The notes under the pieces are model-generated. The model saw only the letters and a list, made by a program, of their open reading frames with translations, did not search any database and was not told where the DNA came from. Positions 37,991 to 47,179 of a DNA stretch of 64,000 nt are shown piece after piece. The DNA is taken from assembly GCA_027493525.1 (NCBI GenBank), contig JAOSKN010000003.1, positions 62,001-126,000 of the forward strand, written 5' to 3'. The position numbers and the translations under genes are program-made. The DNA comes from Planctomycetota bacterium (lineage in GTDB: Bacteria > Planctomycetota > SZUA-567 > H5-PLA8). The first letter of the stretch is position 1, and every line of letters begins with the position of its first letter.

Positions 37991-39390
37991 TCAGCGTCTC
38001 GGGCGAGGCGGCCCAAAGCCGAAATCCGCGTTACCTGTTTTGAAACTCCATTGGTGCGCGAAAGGCTTGCCGCCGACCGTGGCCGTAACGCGGACGGTGT
38101 AGGAAGCCTGCTCTTTCATGACGGTCTTGGCGATGAAACAGATCGTATTCATGTTGTCCTTGAACATCGCAGATGCCGGGTGTTCGGGATCCGAGGTCCA
38201 GCCGTCCACCGCGTCCTTGCCGTTTTCGAGCACTTCGATCTTGGCGTCCTTGGCCCCGCGCATGTTGGGCGGGAAGGTCAGGGTGATCGTTTCGCCTACG
38301 CCGCCGGGAGGGGGCGCCACGGGGATCGGCGACGGCCCTTCGCGGCCGTTCCAGCCCGGACGCACGTTCGAGGCGCCGTCGGGGGATAGCAGAGCGGGCC
38401 GGGCCACTGCGGGCTCTTGCGCGGGGTCCCATTCTGCCAGTCGAAGACGCCGAAGCGCCCGTTGGGATCGTACGAAACGGTGGTGAACTCGAGTTCCGGC
38501 CGGATCAGCGGGATGCGGTGAAAGAAACTGTCGAGGAGTCCCAGCAGCGATTCGCGCGCGTTGGGGCGCCCCTGCGCGAGGCACGAGCCCATCCCCGACT
38601 TATGCCCTTCGGCCGTGAACTTGGGATGATTTTTGTCCTCCGGGTGCGTAAGGCCCCCGACGGCGTTCATGTACTCCATGTGCTTGACCGCCCAGGCCTC
38701 GAGCTTCGGGTCGCGCTGAACCGGAGGAACCTTCAGCGAGGCACGGATCTGGTTCCAGAGGGCCAGCGTGTCGTCGGGGCCGCCGTCCCCGCTGGCCGTG
38801 CCGCCGTCGAAGGCGACGTAGGTCTCGAAGGTGACGCTCTTTCCCGATGCGGTGGCGGCCGCCTTGTAGGACTTGCCGTCCACGTCGAACTTCTCGCCCA
38901 GCTTGACGGCCAGTTTCTTGTCGTAAACGAGCACGTCCGCGCCGGAGTCGTTGAAGCGCCCGTTGCTGTCCTCGTCCAGCAGCGCGAAGGGTTTGCCCAG
39001 GAAGGCGCCCACCTGCGCGGTATGGCTGGCCAGGCCCAGGCCGTCCCCGTTCTTGACGACCTTGTAGGTGTAGCGGCCCATGGCGCCGTCATCGAACTTG
39101 GTATCGATGCCCCAGGCGTCGCCGACCTTGAAGATCCGCTGCCCGGCCATCGGATGGACATAGTAGATCGCATCGTCCCCGACCCGCGCCTTGATCGTCG
39201 AGCCGCCGGCGTCCTTGATCGGGACCTCGCCCGAGAAGGCCACCGCCGCCGGCGTGGGAAGATCCCAGCCCTGCAATTGATCCAGCGTCTGGGCTTTGGT
39301 GGGCGCCTGGACGGGGCCGTCCTGCGCCGCACGCGCAGCGCCGGCCCACATAAGCAGCGAGAGGGTGCACGACGTAAGGAGCCGATTCAT
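37991..39390 (-). CDS. Secreted CAP/SCP-domain protein (one apparent frameshift)
   Basis: Two frames joined at the G5 run 38381-38385 (plus strand) encode about 466 residues. The first starts with a signal peptide (LLTSCTLSLLMWAGAARA), then a beta-rich domain with a possible Ca loop (DEDSNGRFND). The CAP domain (about 205-320) has LALWNQIRASLKVPPVQ, AWAVKHMEYMNAVGGLTHP and SLLGLLDSFFHRIPLIRP. After CYPP the frame turns to nonsense, and the other frame resumes as DGASNVRPGWNGREG with an Ig-like domain (ETITLTFPPNMRGAKDAKIEVL). CAP plus Ig-like proteins are typical planctomycete-type secreted proteins; the function is unknown. Confidence 0.78.
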
Positions 39391-39446
39391 CGGGCATACT
39401 CCCTAATGGGCGCATCAGCCGGGGCGCACGACGACCACCTTACTAC

Positions 39447-39479
39447 ACTGGAACCCTATAGAAGATAAGGGAATCCAGT
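39447..39479. promoter_or_regulatory. Inverted repeat in a divergent gap
   Basis: ACTGGA and TCCAGT flank an inner CCCTAT/ATAAGGG pairing around AGAAG. It lies between the divergent CAP (minus) and SDR (plus) genes, so it could be an operator shared by both. No repressor is encoded beside it. Confidence 0.35.
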
Positions 39480-39631
39480 CTATTGCTGCCGCATTCCGCG
39501 TACTTCCATGCCTAACGAAGTGAGGCGCAAGGGCTTGCCGCGAAACTGGGCTTCGCGCGCTGAGCTTTCCCCTTACGACGCTTCAAAGTAGGCTGTCTCA
39601 AGTTGAATTCGGCATCCGCGGAGATCAGGCC

Positions 39632-40342
39632 ATGTCGCTCGCAGGAAAGGTTGCCCTCGTTACCGGCGGCACCGGCGCGCTTGGGCGCGCGGTGGTTCAG
39701 CGGCTCGTCCGGGACGGCGCGGCCGTCCACGTGCCGTGCATCGTGAAGGCGGAACTCGAGGACTGCCGCAAGACGCTCGGCGAGGTCTTCGCGCAGGCGA
39801 CGATTCACGAAGCCAACGTGGCGCGCGAGGCTGAAGTCGAGAAACTCTTCGCGGCCGTCGCGTCGAAGTCCGGACGCCTCGACGTGCTCGCCAATATCGT
39901 CGGCGGCTTCGCCTTCGCGGCTTTAAGCGAAACGGATCCCGCGACCTGGCAACGCATGCTGGAGCTGAATGCGACGACCTGCTTTCTGTGCTGCCGCGCG
40001 GCCGCGCCGCTGATGAAGCGCTCCGGCGGCGGGCGGATCGTCAACGTCAGCGCCGGTCCTGCCATCAACCGAGGCGTGCCCAACATGAGCGCCTACGGGG
40101 CCTCCAAGGCGGCCGTGCTGAATCTCACGCAGACCCTCGCACAAGAACTCGGCGCCGACCGGATCACGGTCAATGCGCTCGTGCCGAGCATCATCGATAC
40201 GCCCGCCAACCGGAAGGCCATGCCCGAAGCCGACACGTCCACTTGGCTCGCGCCGGCCGAGATCGCCAATGTGATCGGGTTTCTGGCTTCGCCGGAGGGC
40301 GCCATCGTCACCGGAGCCGCCCTGACGCTGAGCCGGGGTTAA
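39632..40342 (+). CDS. Short-chain dehydrogenase/reductase
   Basis: A 236-residue classical SDR. The nucleotide-binding TGGTGALG motif is at 11-18, NIVGG stands in place of the usual NNAG, and the catalytic S140, Y155 and K159 (YGASK) are all present. The C-terminal end (GAALTLSRG) resembles the substrate-loop end of FabG-like enzymes. It is probably an NAD(P)H-dependent reductase of a carbonyl or sugar; the substrate is unknown. It is transcribed alone from the divergent region. Confidence 0.93.
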   Translation: MSLAGKVALVTGGTGALGRAVVQRLVRDGAAVHVPCIVKAELEDCRKTLGEVFAQATIHEANVAREAEVEKLFAAVASKSGRLDVLANIVGGFAFAALSETDPATWQRMLELNATTCFLCCRAAAPLMKRSGGGRIVNVSAGPAINRGVPNMSAYGASKAAVLNLTQTLAQELGADRITVNALVPSIIDTPANRKAMPEADTSTWLAPAEIANVIGFLASPEGAIVTGAALTLSRG

Positions 40343-40392
40343 TCAAAGTTTTTCGGGCTGCCCCGTCCTTAATGCTTTCGCATTCGCTATAT

Positions 40393-40523
40393 CTCATGGT
40401 CTAGGGTTATATATGAGTCGAGTGCACCATGAGGTGTCGGAGTTCCCAGTGGTTCAGGCTTGAAACCCATGCGAAGCGGTGTATAGGTGGTCTAGACAGC
40501 CTTGGGGGAAGGCTGGCTACCAC
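40393..40523 (+). promoter_or_regulatory. Two inverted repeats upstream of the second zinc-ribbon gene
   Basis: A perfect 8-bp repeat CTCATGGT/ACCATGAG spans 40393-40433. A stem CAGCCTT-GGGGG-AAGGCTG at 40497-40515 extends by GTGGT/ACCAC to 40487-40523, about 40 bp before the start codon. The first may be an operator, the second a leader hairpin. The rest of the 220-bp gap shows no gene. Confidence 0.4.
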
Positions 40524-40562
40524 TTATCTATGGCTTTTGCTTGGGTCCGGACCATGCCGGCC

Positions 40563-41918
40563 ATGATTATCATCTTTTGCAGCAAGTGCGGTCAGCGCGT
40601 CGGCGCGGACGAGATCGCAAAACTCGATCTCCCGGCCGGCGAGACGCCCGCCGAGGTGCTGTGTGCGAAGTGCGCACCGGCCAGTGCGGCGGCGCCCGCG
40701 CCGCAGTCGCCCTCCGGATCGCATCCGACGGCTGGAAAGACGGGGCCTATCGGGCGGACCACGGCCAAGCGCTCCGCCGTCCGCGCGGCATCCACGGCGC
40801 GCGCGCGAAACGCTCCGAGTTCGCATGGCCTTCCGCCGGGCACGCGCCCGCATCCGAGCAAGGCGCCGATGATTCTCCTTGGCGCTGGCGCGGCGGTTTT
40901 CGTGCTGAGCCTGCTGGTGTTCGCGGGCGGGGGATCCTCGAATGAGGCGCGGCCTCGCCGCGAAGCGCCGGAGCCGCCGACCGCACGCGTGGAAGCGCCG
41001 CCGCGCTCCGCGAGCGCCACGCCGTCCCCGATCGGTTCGAACCAAGCCAATCCGCCCAAGTCCGATCCCACGCCAGAGCGCGCGGTAAACTCGCAGGGTC
41101 CCGCGGAGTCGGCGCGGTCGGCCGAGCCCATGCAGAAAGATTTCGAGGCCGTGCAGGCGAAACTTAGATCCGCCGAGGCCACGAAGGAGGAGAAACTCGC
41201 CGCGGGGCGGGCGTTTACCGAGAAGTACCCTGGCACGCTGGAAGCCTCGCGCATACGGGTGGAAGTCGAGAAGCTCGAAACGCCGCCGGTCGCGGCGGCC
41301 GAGACGCCCGCGGCGAGCCCGTCGGAAGCATCCGCTCCGGACCTGCTGGCGCTCGACGACGTGGCCGAATTGCGCCGGAGGCTGCTGGCGCTCGGAAAGG
41401 GTATCTCCGGCGCGCAGGACGCGCTGAAGATACTGGGCGAGTTGCCTCCGCCGGCCATGCCCGAGACGGTCGTCTACGCGGCGCCCTTCGCCAAGGGGAG
41501 CCGCGAGCGCTGGGACGGCGATTACGGTTCCAAGATTTCCATCGCGGACGTGGGCGGCGAGAAGGCTTTGAAGGTCGTGGACGGGAGCGACCGGATGGCC
41601 TGCTACGTCCACCTGAACGAACAAAATCTTTCATGCAACCGCACGCGCGCGCGCCTGCGCATCTACCAGCATGGGCTGAAAGGCATGCGCCTCTCGGTCC
41701 AGACCCCGGTCTTCCAGCGCTTCAACGTGAACTTCAACCCGCCCGAGGCGGATGGCTGGCATGACTTGACCGTGAATCTCGAGGAGGCCAAGGCCGGCGC
41801 GATCAAGTTCCAGAACATGCCCTTTGCCCACATCGAAGTGCACGGCTTCTGGAAGACCTCGAAGGCCGACGCTTGGTTCGCCCTTGCCGGGTTCGAGCTC
41901 GTCAGCGGCGGCGAGTAG
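40563..41918 (+). CDS. Zinc-ribbon membrane protein with C-terminal beta domain
   Basis: A 451-residue protein. The start MIIIFCSKCGQR is chosen by comparison with the paralogue at 4045 (MKFFFCETCGKR); an ATG 9 bp earlier is also possible. Zinc-ribbon cysteines are CSKC and CAKC. A Pro/Ser/Ala linker, one membrane helix (LGAGAAVFVLSLLVFAGG) and a long Ala/Pro/Glu linker with a short helical repeat (ATKEEKLAAGRAFTEKYPG) come next. The C-terminal 150 residues are beta-rich (SKISIADVGGEKALKVV, RTRARLRIYQHGLKGMRL, WFALAGFELVSGGE), a likely carbohydrate-binding-type sandwich, but not the DUF1080 type of the paralogue. The layout suggests membrane sensing or anchoring; the function is unknown. Confidence 0.78.
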   Translation: MIIIFCSKCGQRVGADEIAKLDLPAGETPAEVLCAKCAPASAAAPAPQSPSGSHPTAGKTGPIGRTTAKRSAVRAASTARARNAPSSHGLPPGTRPHPSKAPMILLGAGAAVFVLSLLVFAGGGSSNEARPRREAPEPPTARVEAPPRSASATPSPIGSNQANPPKSDPTPERAVNSQGPAESARSAEPMQKDFEAVQAKLRSAEATKEEKLAAGRAFTEKYPGTLEASRIRVEVEKLETPPVAAAETPAASPSEASAPDLLALDDVAELRRRLLALGKGISGAQDALKILGELPPPAMPETVVYAAPFAKGSRERWDGDYGSKISIADVGGEKALKVVDGSDRMACYVHLNEQNLSCNRTRARLRIYQHGLKGMRLSVQTPVFQRFNVNFNPPEADGWHDLTVNLEEAKAGAIKFQNMPFAHIEVHGFWKTSKADAWFALAGFELVSGGE

Positions 41919-41952
41919 GCCGGCGCTCCGCCGCGGCGTATCCGCCTCCGAT

Positions 41953-43207
41953 TCAACCTCCGCAACGCGCCGGATCGAACGGCTTGGCGTCCATGAAGGG
42001 GGCTTCGGCGCAGATAAGTTGTCCCAGCAGCCGGGCCGAGGGCAGCGCTTCGGTCACGCCGAGGTGCCCGTGGCCCGTAGCCAGCCACAGGTTGCGCTGC
42101 TTGGAGGAGCGCCCCAGGATCGGCAGGCCGTCGTAGCTGAGCGGGCGCAGCCCCGGACCAGCGTTCGAGCACCGGTTCGGGCCGGTAGTCCTTCAGATAG
42201 CGGGCGGGCGCGTCGAGGACCGCCTGCATGCGCAGGGGATCGGGATCCAGCCGCAAGCCGTCCAGTTCCAGCGTGCCGGCCAGCCGCAGTTCGCGCGCCC
42301 AGGGCGTCACCGCGACGCGGGCTTCGGCGAGCATGAGGGTCGTTGCGGGCGAGCGCTTCGGAGCGGCCAGCGTCACGCTGTACCCTTTGCCCGCCTGCAT
42401 CCACAGCTTGAGGCCCAGCCGCCGCGCGAGCGCCGGGGTGTGCGCGCCGGCAGCCAGGACGATCTCGCCGGCCTCGTAGCGCCGCCCCTGCGCGACGACG
42501 GCGGAGATCGAGCCGCTGTGCGTGTCGAAGCCTTCCACTTCGACGCCTTCGATCAGGCGGACGCCGCGGGCCTCGAGTTTCTTGGCCCATTGGGCCACAA
42601 ACGGGGTGGGGACGAGATCGGCCTCGGCGCGGAAACGGATCGCGCCGCGGACGGCGTCGAGCAGGGCCGGTTCGGCCTCGCGCGCGGCCTTGGCGTCGAG
42701 GACCTCGCAGGGGAAGCCGTGCGCGCTCAGTTCCGCGGCCTCCGCGCGCCGCCGGTCCAGGGCCTGTTCCGACAGGAAGACGCCGAGTTGGCCGCGCGCG
42801 CGAAACTCGCAAGCCAGGCCCTCGCGCTCGACCCGTTCGCGCGTCAGCGCCACGGCTTCGCGGTGCAGGGCGGCCAGGGCGGCCAGCCCGCGCGCGGCGT
42901 CCCGGGAATTGCAGCGCCGCCAGAAGCGCCAGAGCCAGACGAGGAGATCCAGACTGCAGCGCGGATGAATGCGAAAGGGCGCGTCGCGGCGGAACATCCA
43001 TTTCAACGCCTGCCAAGCCAGGCCGGGCTGGGGGAGGGGGGCGGCATGGCTCACCGCCAGCCAGCCGGCATTGCCGTGGCTGGCGCCCGCGCAGAGTCGG
43101 CTGCGTTCGAGGAGCGTGACGCTGCGCCCGCGCGCGTGCAGTTCGTGCGCGCAGGCCACGCCAAGCACGCCGCCGCCCACGATAAGCACGTCGCTGCGCC
43201 GGGTCAT
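41953..43207 (-). CDS. FAD-dependent amino-acid dehydrogenase, DadA-like (one apparent frameshift)
   Basis: The N-terminal Rossmann motif is VLIVGGGVLGVACAHEL. The protein follows the D-amino-acid dehydrogenase/glycine-oxidase pattern through ARYLKDYRPEPVLERWSG. There the frame breaks at a C4 run (42151-42154, plus strand); the neighbouring frame continues as LRPLSYDGLPILGRSSKQ, then NLWLATGHGHLGVTEALPSA, the conserved FAD-binding end of the family, and stops at 41953. The joined protein is about 417 residues, close to DadA length. It would oxidatively deaminate an amino acid and pass electrons to the respiratory chain. One base too many in the run explains the break. Confidence 0.82.
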
Positions 43208-43355
43208 GTGGGTGAAGCTACGCCTCGGCGCGCGGGTCGCAATGCGGTTTCGCGCGCCAAGGCCTACTCGAGTGCGCCGTTTGCGGAAGGCCTCCGGCTA
43301 TCCGGTTTCGGGCGCGTCTGAAATGCACTTGATGTGGGTGCGGCTCCGGTTCACC

Positions 43356-43781
43356 ATGAACTTCATGCCGATTCGCTACATGCGCTCCGCGCTGGGCGTT
43401 AGCTTGGCCGCGGTCTTCTCCATGGGCGGGCTGTGCGCGGCTTGGCTTCAGGCCCACGAGTTGGAACACGCAAATGTCGCGGGCTGCGCGCATGAGACGC
43501 ACGCGCACGGCTTGATGCACACGCATCTTCACGTTCAGGACCTCGAGACGGCTTGCGGCTGCCGAGGACATTCTACGGACGGACATGCGGCGATCCGCTT
43601 CGAGACCGCACCGACCCGCGAGCGCTTCCGCGCTTTCGCGCTGGATCATGACTTGGCCCGCGTTCCAAGCCTCATCTTTCCTGGCGCCGTTGCGCCGCGC
43701 CCGCGAGAAGCGCCGCGCGCGCGGAGCCTTCTTTTCGAACCGTTCCTTTCACGCCTGCGATCCGTTCGCCTGCTGACCTGA
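43356..43781 (+). CDS. Histidine-rich small secreted protein heading a metal-efflux operon
   Basis: A 141-residue protein. The signal-like stretch MRSALGVSLAAVFSMGG, then LCAAW, precedes a cluster of 13 His and 3 Cys within about 45 residues (HELEHANVAGCAHETHAHGL and MHTHLHVQDLETACGC), a plausible periplasmic metal-binding segment. The C-terminal part is Arg/Pro-rich without recognisable fold. Starts at 43380 or 43322 are also possible. It lies 80 bp upstream of the efflux lipoprotein and on the same strand, so it probably belongs to the operon; the histidine cluster fits a metal chaperone or sensor role, which is inference. Confidence 0.6.
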   Translation: MNFMPIRYMRSALGVSLAAVFSMGGLCAAWLQAHELEHANVAGCAHETHAHGLMHTHLHVQDLETACGCRGHSTDGHAAIRFETAPTRERFRAFALDHDLARVPSLIFPGAVAPRPREAPRARSLLFEPFLSRLRSVRLLT

Positions 43782-43861
43782 CGCCCCCTCGGTGTTTCGG
43801 CGCTCTCGCGGCCACACGGGCCGCGTGGGCCGTTTCGTATCGAGTCTCGTGGGGGTGGTCC

Positions 43862-45322
43862 ATGCCGTTTTTGCGCGCGCGTCATGCGCCTGGCCTATGC
43901 GTGCCGGCGCTATTGCTGGCCGGTTGCGCCTCGTACACGCCCAAGCCGCTGGCGCCGGAAGACGTGGTGGCGCGGGCCGCACTGACACGCGCGCAGCCGG
44001 ACGCCGAGGGGCCGGCGCCCGCCGGCCCGGTAACGTTCGTCCAGGCGGCGCGCTGGATGCTTGCCCACGGTCCGGAGGTTCGCGAGGCCGTCGCCGCGTA
44101 CGAGACGTCGCTGGCTCGCGCCGGGCGCAAGACCCCGCTGCCCAATCCGGGGTTGGAGATCGGCCCGCAATTCGGCTTCGGCCCGGACCAGGGCCCGGTC
44201 AACGCGTGGAGCCCCTTCGGCTCGATCGGCTTCACGATCCCGCTCGGCAAGCGCCTGCGCCGGCAGGACGAGCTGAACCGCGCGCTGGCCGATGTGGCGC
44301 GCGTGGAGGCGCTGGTCCGGCATCGCGAGATCTATCTGGAGCTGCGCGGGCGTTACAGCGAACTGGCGCTCGCGCGGCGCCGTGAGGCGGAGCGCGCCGA
44401 GATCGTCGCCTCAGCGCGCAAGGCCGCGCTGGCCGCGCGGAAGCTCGTCGAGGCCGGGCAGGCCACGGCGCTCGACGTGGCGCTCTTCGATCTGGATCTC
44501 ATGCAGGTCGAGGCCGAGTCGCTGGAAGCCCGCCGTGAGACCGCGCGGGCCGGGGCCGGACTGGCCCGCGCCGTTGGGGTCCGCGCGGATCTGTTTGCCG
44601 CCTTGCCCGCCGGCGCGTTGCCGGTCCTGCCTGCATCGATTCCCGGCGAGGAGGAGTTGAAGACGCAGCTCGTCGCCCACCATCCGGAGCTGGCGCGGCT
44701 CCGCGCGCGCTACGAGGCCGCCGAACGCGAACTGCGTCTGGAGATCGCGCGGCAGTGGCCCGACTTCACCTTCGGCCCATCCTTCGACAGCGAGAGCGGC
44801 GAGAAGCGCACGGTCGTCGGCCTGACGCTGGGCCTCGAGATCCCGTTCTTCGACCGCAACGAGCAGGGCATCGCGGAGGCCGAACGCCGGCGCGAGGAGG
44901 TCCGCGTGCGGTACGAGGCCGCGGCCAATCGCGCGCTGGCCGGTCTGGAGGCCGCGCGCGCGGACCTGGAGCTCGCGCGTTCGATGGCCGCGCTGGTGCG
45001 CGACACGATGGCGCCGCGCGCGGCGCGGAATATCGAACTGGCACAGCGCGCGGTCGAGGCCGGCGCCGGCGACGTATTGAAGCTGCTCGACGCCGAACGC
45101 AGTCACCGCGCCGTGCGCCTTCGGGCGCTGGAGGCGGACCTGGCCGAGCGCGCGGCCTGGGTCGCATTGGAGTCGGCGGTGGGGCAGCCGCTGCTGCGCT
45201 TCCCCGGGGAAGAAGCGGACGTCGAGGCGCCGCCCGGACTGGGCGGCGCGGAGAGCGCTCAGGACGGGGCCGACGAGGATGAGATGCCTTACCTGAACGA
45301 TGGAGAGGAGCCTGGCGAATGA
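43862..45322 (+). CDS. TolC-family outer-membrane efflux lipoprotein (CusC/CzcC-like)
   Basis: A 486-residue protein with a lipobox LAGC (lipidated C22) and two repeats of the outer-membrane efflux protein domain: helices around ELRGRYSELALARRREAE and RLRARYEAAERELRLEIAR, and the beta-barrel strand pairs ending IGFTIPLGKR and VGLTLGLEIPFFDRNEQG. Length matches CusC/CzcC. It forms the outer-membrane channel of a tripartite heavy-metal pump with the adaptor and RND genes that follow. The next gene's ATG overlaps its stop (ATGA). The acidic C-terminal tail is extra. Confidence 0.93.
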   Translation: MPFLRARHAPGLCVPALLLAGCASYTPKPLAPEDVVARAALTRAQPDAEGPAPAGPVTFVQAARWMLAHGPEVREAVAAYETSLARAGRKTPLPNPGLEIGPQFGFGPDQGPVNAWSPFGSIGFTIPLGKRLRRQDELNRALADVARVEALVRHREIYLELRGRYSELALARRREAERAEIVASARKAALAARKLVEAGQATALDVALFDLDLMQVEAESLEARRETARAGAGLARAVGVRADLFAALPAGALPVLPASIPGEEELKTQLVAHHPELARLRARYEAAERELRLEIARQWPDFTFGPSFDSESGEKRTVVGLTLGLEIPFFDRNEQGIAEAERRREEVRVRYEAAANRALAGLEAARADLELARSMAALVRDTMAPRAARNIELAQRAVEAGAGDVLKLLDAERSHRAVRLRALEADLAERAAWVALESAVGQPLLRFPGEEADVEAPPGLGGAESAQDGADEDEMPYLNDGEEPGE

Positions 45323-46986
45323 AGCAGGCGGCATGGACGTTGATCCTCGCGGCGGCCTTTGCCGCGATAGGTCTCGCCGGCGGCTGGATCGCCGCGCGTC
45401 AGACCCAGAGCGCCGGAGGCCACGGCGGGCACGAGGCGGGCGAAGGCGGGGACGAGCACGGCCACGGCGGGCACGCGCCCGCCGTGCCGGTTTTGTCGGA
45501 GCAAGCGCGGCTGAACCTGGGGCTCAAAGTGGCCGAGGCGGACACGGAGGATTATTGGAAGCGGCAGCCTGTGCAGGCCGTTGTCGCCGATTCGCCGCGC
45601 AGCCTCCAGCCCATCTTCGCGCCCATCGGCGGGCGCGTGACGGAGCTGAACGCGCTGCCGGGCGCGGTCGTGCCCGCCGGCGGCGTCGTGGTCACGCTGA
45701 TCCGCGAGCCGCTGCCCAGGCCGAAGCTGATTCTCACCGATCCGATCCTCAAGCCGGCGAACGAGGACTTCCATGGCGCGGTGGGCGAGATGCGCCGGGC
45801 CGCGCGCGGACTCGAACTGCTTAACGCCGAGCTTGAGCGCGTGCAGAAGTTCGTGGAAACGGGCACGCAGGACGGCCTGCCGATCCTGCCGCGCAAGAAC
45901 GTCATCGACCTGCGTTACGAGATCGCGCGCGGCGAGATGGAGGTTCAGAACGCCGAGCAGGAGTTGCGCCGGCACGGCGTCACTGACGCGCAGCTCGCCG
46001 AACTCGCCAAGGGCCGGGCCGCCGCGGTGCTCGGGCAGCAGGTTTGGCGCCAGGCGTTGCAGCAGAACGGGCTTTGGCCGGCCGCCGCCGAAGCGCTGTA
46101 TGCGGCGCTCCCCGCCGAGGCCCAGGCGCTGCCGTGGAGCGTCGCGGCCGTGGGCGAACTGGCCGCCGCGGGGATTCCGCTCGCCGACCTGACCGTATGG
46201 CTCAAGGCCGAACCCGCGGCCGCGGCGCATTTTATCGAGATCGCCGGACTGCTGCAGGAGGGCCACGCGCTCACCGCGGTCAAAGCGCTGCACGCCGTGG
46301 GGGGGCTGGAGGAGGTCGTCCGAATCTCCGCGCCGGCCCCGGACGGCGTCCCCGACTGGGACGTGCTGGCGCTCGACGCGAAACCCGGGCAGCAGGTTGA
46401 ACGCGGGCAGGTCCTCGGGACGCTGGCCAATCCGCGGGAACTCCAGTTGCGCGCGGAGCCCGTGGGGGGCGAGGTCGCGGCGGTCCTGGCGGCGGCCTCT
46501 CAGGGCGGAGAGATCGAAGCCGTGCCGCTGCTGAAGGATACCGGCCCGCACCTTAAGGGCTTGAAGCTGGCGTACGTCACGAGCGACCCCGACGGGCATG
46601 GAACGCTGGCGGTCCTGGGCGTCCCGAACGAAGCGCTGGAAACCCAGGCCGGCACGAAGCCCGAAGGGCGCACATGGCGCCTGCGCCCGGGCCTGCGTTA
46701 CACGCTACGGGTGCCCGTGGAGAAGTTCGGAGAGGCCTTCGTGCTGCCCAGCGATGCCGTGACGGACGACGGCCCCGACAAGGTGGTCTTCATCGAGGAC
46801 GGCGGCGGCTTTAAGCCTGCGAAGGTGGTCGTGCTGCACCGGGATCACGAGACCGTCGTGCTGGACTCCCGGTTTTCGGAACTCTTTCCCGGCGACCGGG
46901 TCGTGACGCGCGGCGCCTTCGGCCTGGGTGTGGCGCTCAAGGCCGGCTCGGGTGGCATCGATCCGCACGCGGGCCACAACCATTGA
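45319..46986 (+). CDS. RND efflux membrane fusion protein (CusB/CzcB-like)
   Basis: A 555-residue periplasmic adaptor. An N-terminal helix (WTLILAAAFAAIGLAGGWIAA) is followed by a His/Gly-rich stretch (GGHGGHEAGEGGDEHGHGGH), typical of metal-type adaptors, and the sequence ends DPHAGHNH. The barrel-sandwich halves are FAPIGGRVTELNALPGAVV and WDVLALDAKPGQQVERGQVLG. Between them lies an unusually long, partly helical insertion (about 160-290). The beta-barrel region includes LPSDAVTDDGPDKVVFIED. It joins the RND pump to the outer-membrane channel. The two His-rich ends fit Zn, Co, Ni or Cu/Ag export; the metal cannot be read from this. Confidence 0.93.
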   Translation: MKQAAWTLILAAAFAAIGLAGGWIAARQTQSAGGHGGHEAGEGGDEHGHGGHAPAVPVLSEQARLNLGLKVAEADTEDYWKRQPVQAVVADSPRSLQPIFAPIGGRVTELNALPGAVVPAGGVVVTLIREPLPRPKLILTDPILKPANEDFHGAVGEMRRAARGLELLNAELERVQKFVETGTQDGLPILPRKNVIDLRYEIARGEMEVQNAEQELRRHGVTDAQLAELAKGRAAAVLGQQVWRQALQQNGLWPAAAEALYAALPAEAQALPWSVAAVGELAAAGIPLADLTVWLKAEPAAAAHFIEIAGLLQEGHALTAVKALHAVGGLEEVVRISAPAPDGVPDWDVLALDAKPGQQVERGQVLGTLANPRELQLRAEPVGGEVAAVLAAASQGGEIEAVPLLKDTGPHLKGLKLAYVTSDPDGHGTLAVLGVPNEALETQAGTKPEGRTWRLRPGLRYTLRVPVEKFGEAFVLPSDAVTDDGPDKVVFIEDGGGFKPAKVVVLHRDHETVVLDSRFSELFPGDRVVTRGAFGLGVALKAGSGGIDPHAGHNH

Positions 46987-47020
46987 GCGTTCGCCCGCCG
47001 AAGCTTGGAGCTACGACCAT

Positions 47021-47048
47021 GCGGAATTCGGACTGCGGAATGCGGAAT
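47021..47048 (+). repeat. Heptad array (GCGGAAT)4
   Basis: Four 7-bp units, GCGGAAT, TCGGACT, GCGGAAT, GCGGAAT, in the 193-bp gap between the adaptor gene and the pump gene. Confidence 0.78.
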
Positions 47049-47179
47049 GAAGGGCAAGCGCGGAGGGTTCCGCCGCACGCGGGGCCGCGCATGCCGAGCT
47101 TTCCCATCCAGGATCAGCCCGGCGCTCCGATCTTGCGCCGCCGCGCCTTCGGCGGTTGGGCCATGCGAGGGGCTTCGCC

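Noticed and set aside
40504-40508. Terminator at the GGGGG loop hairpin
   Set aside because: No T tract follows; it lies just upstream of a start codon and is better read as a leader hairpin.
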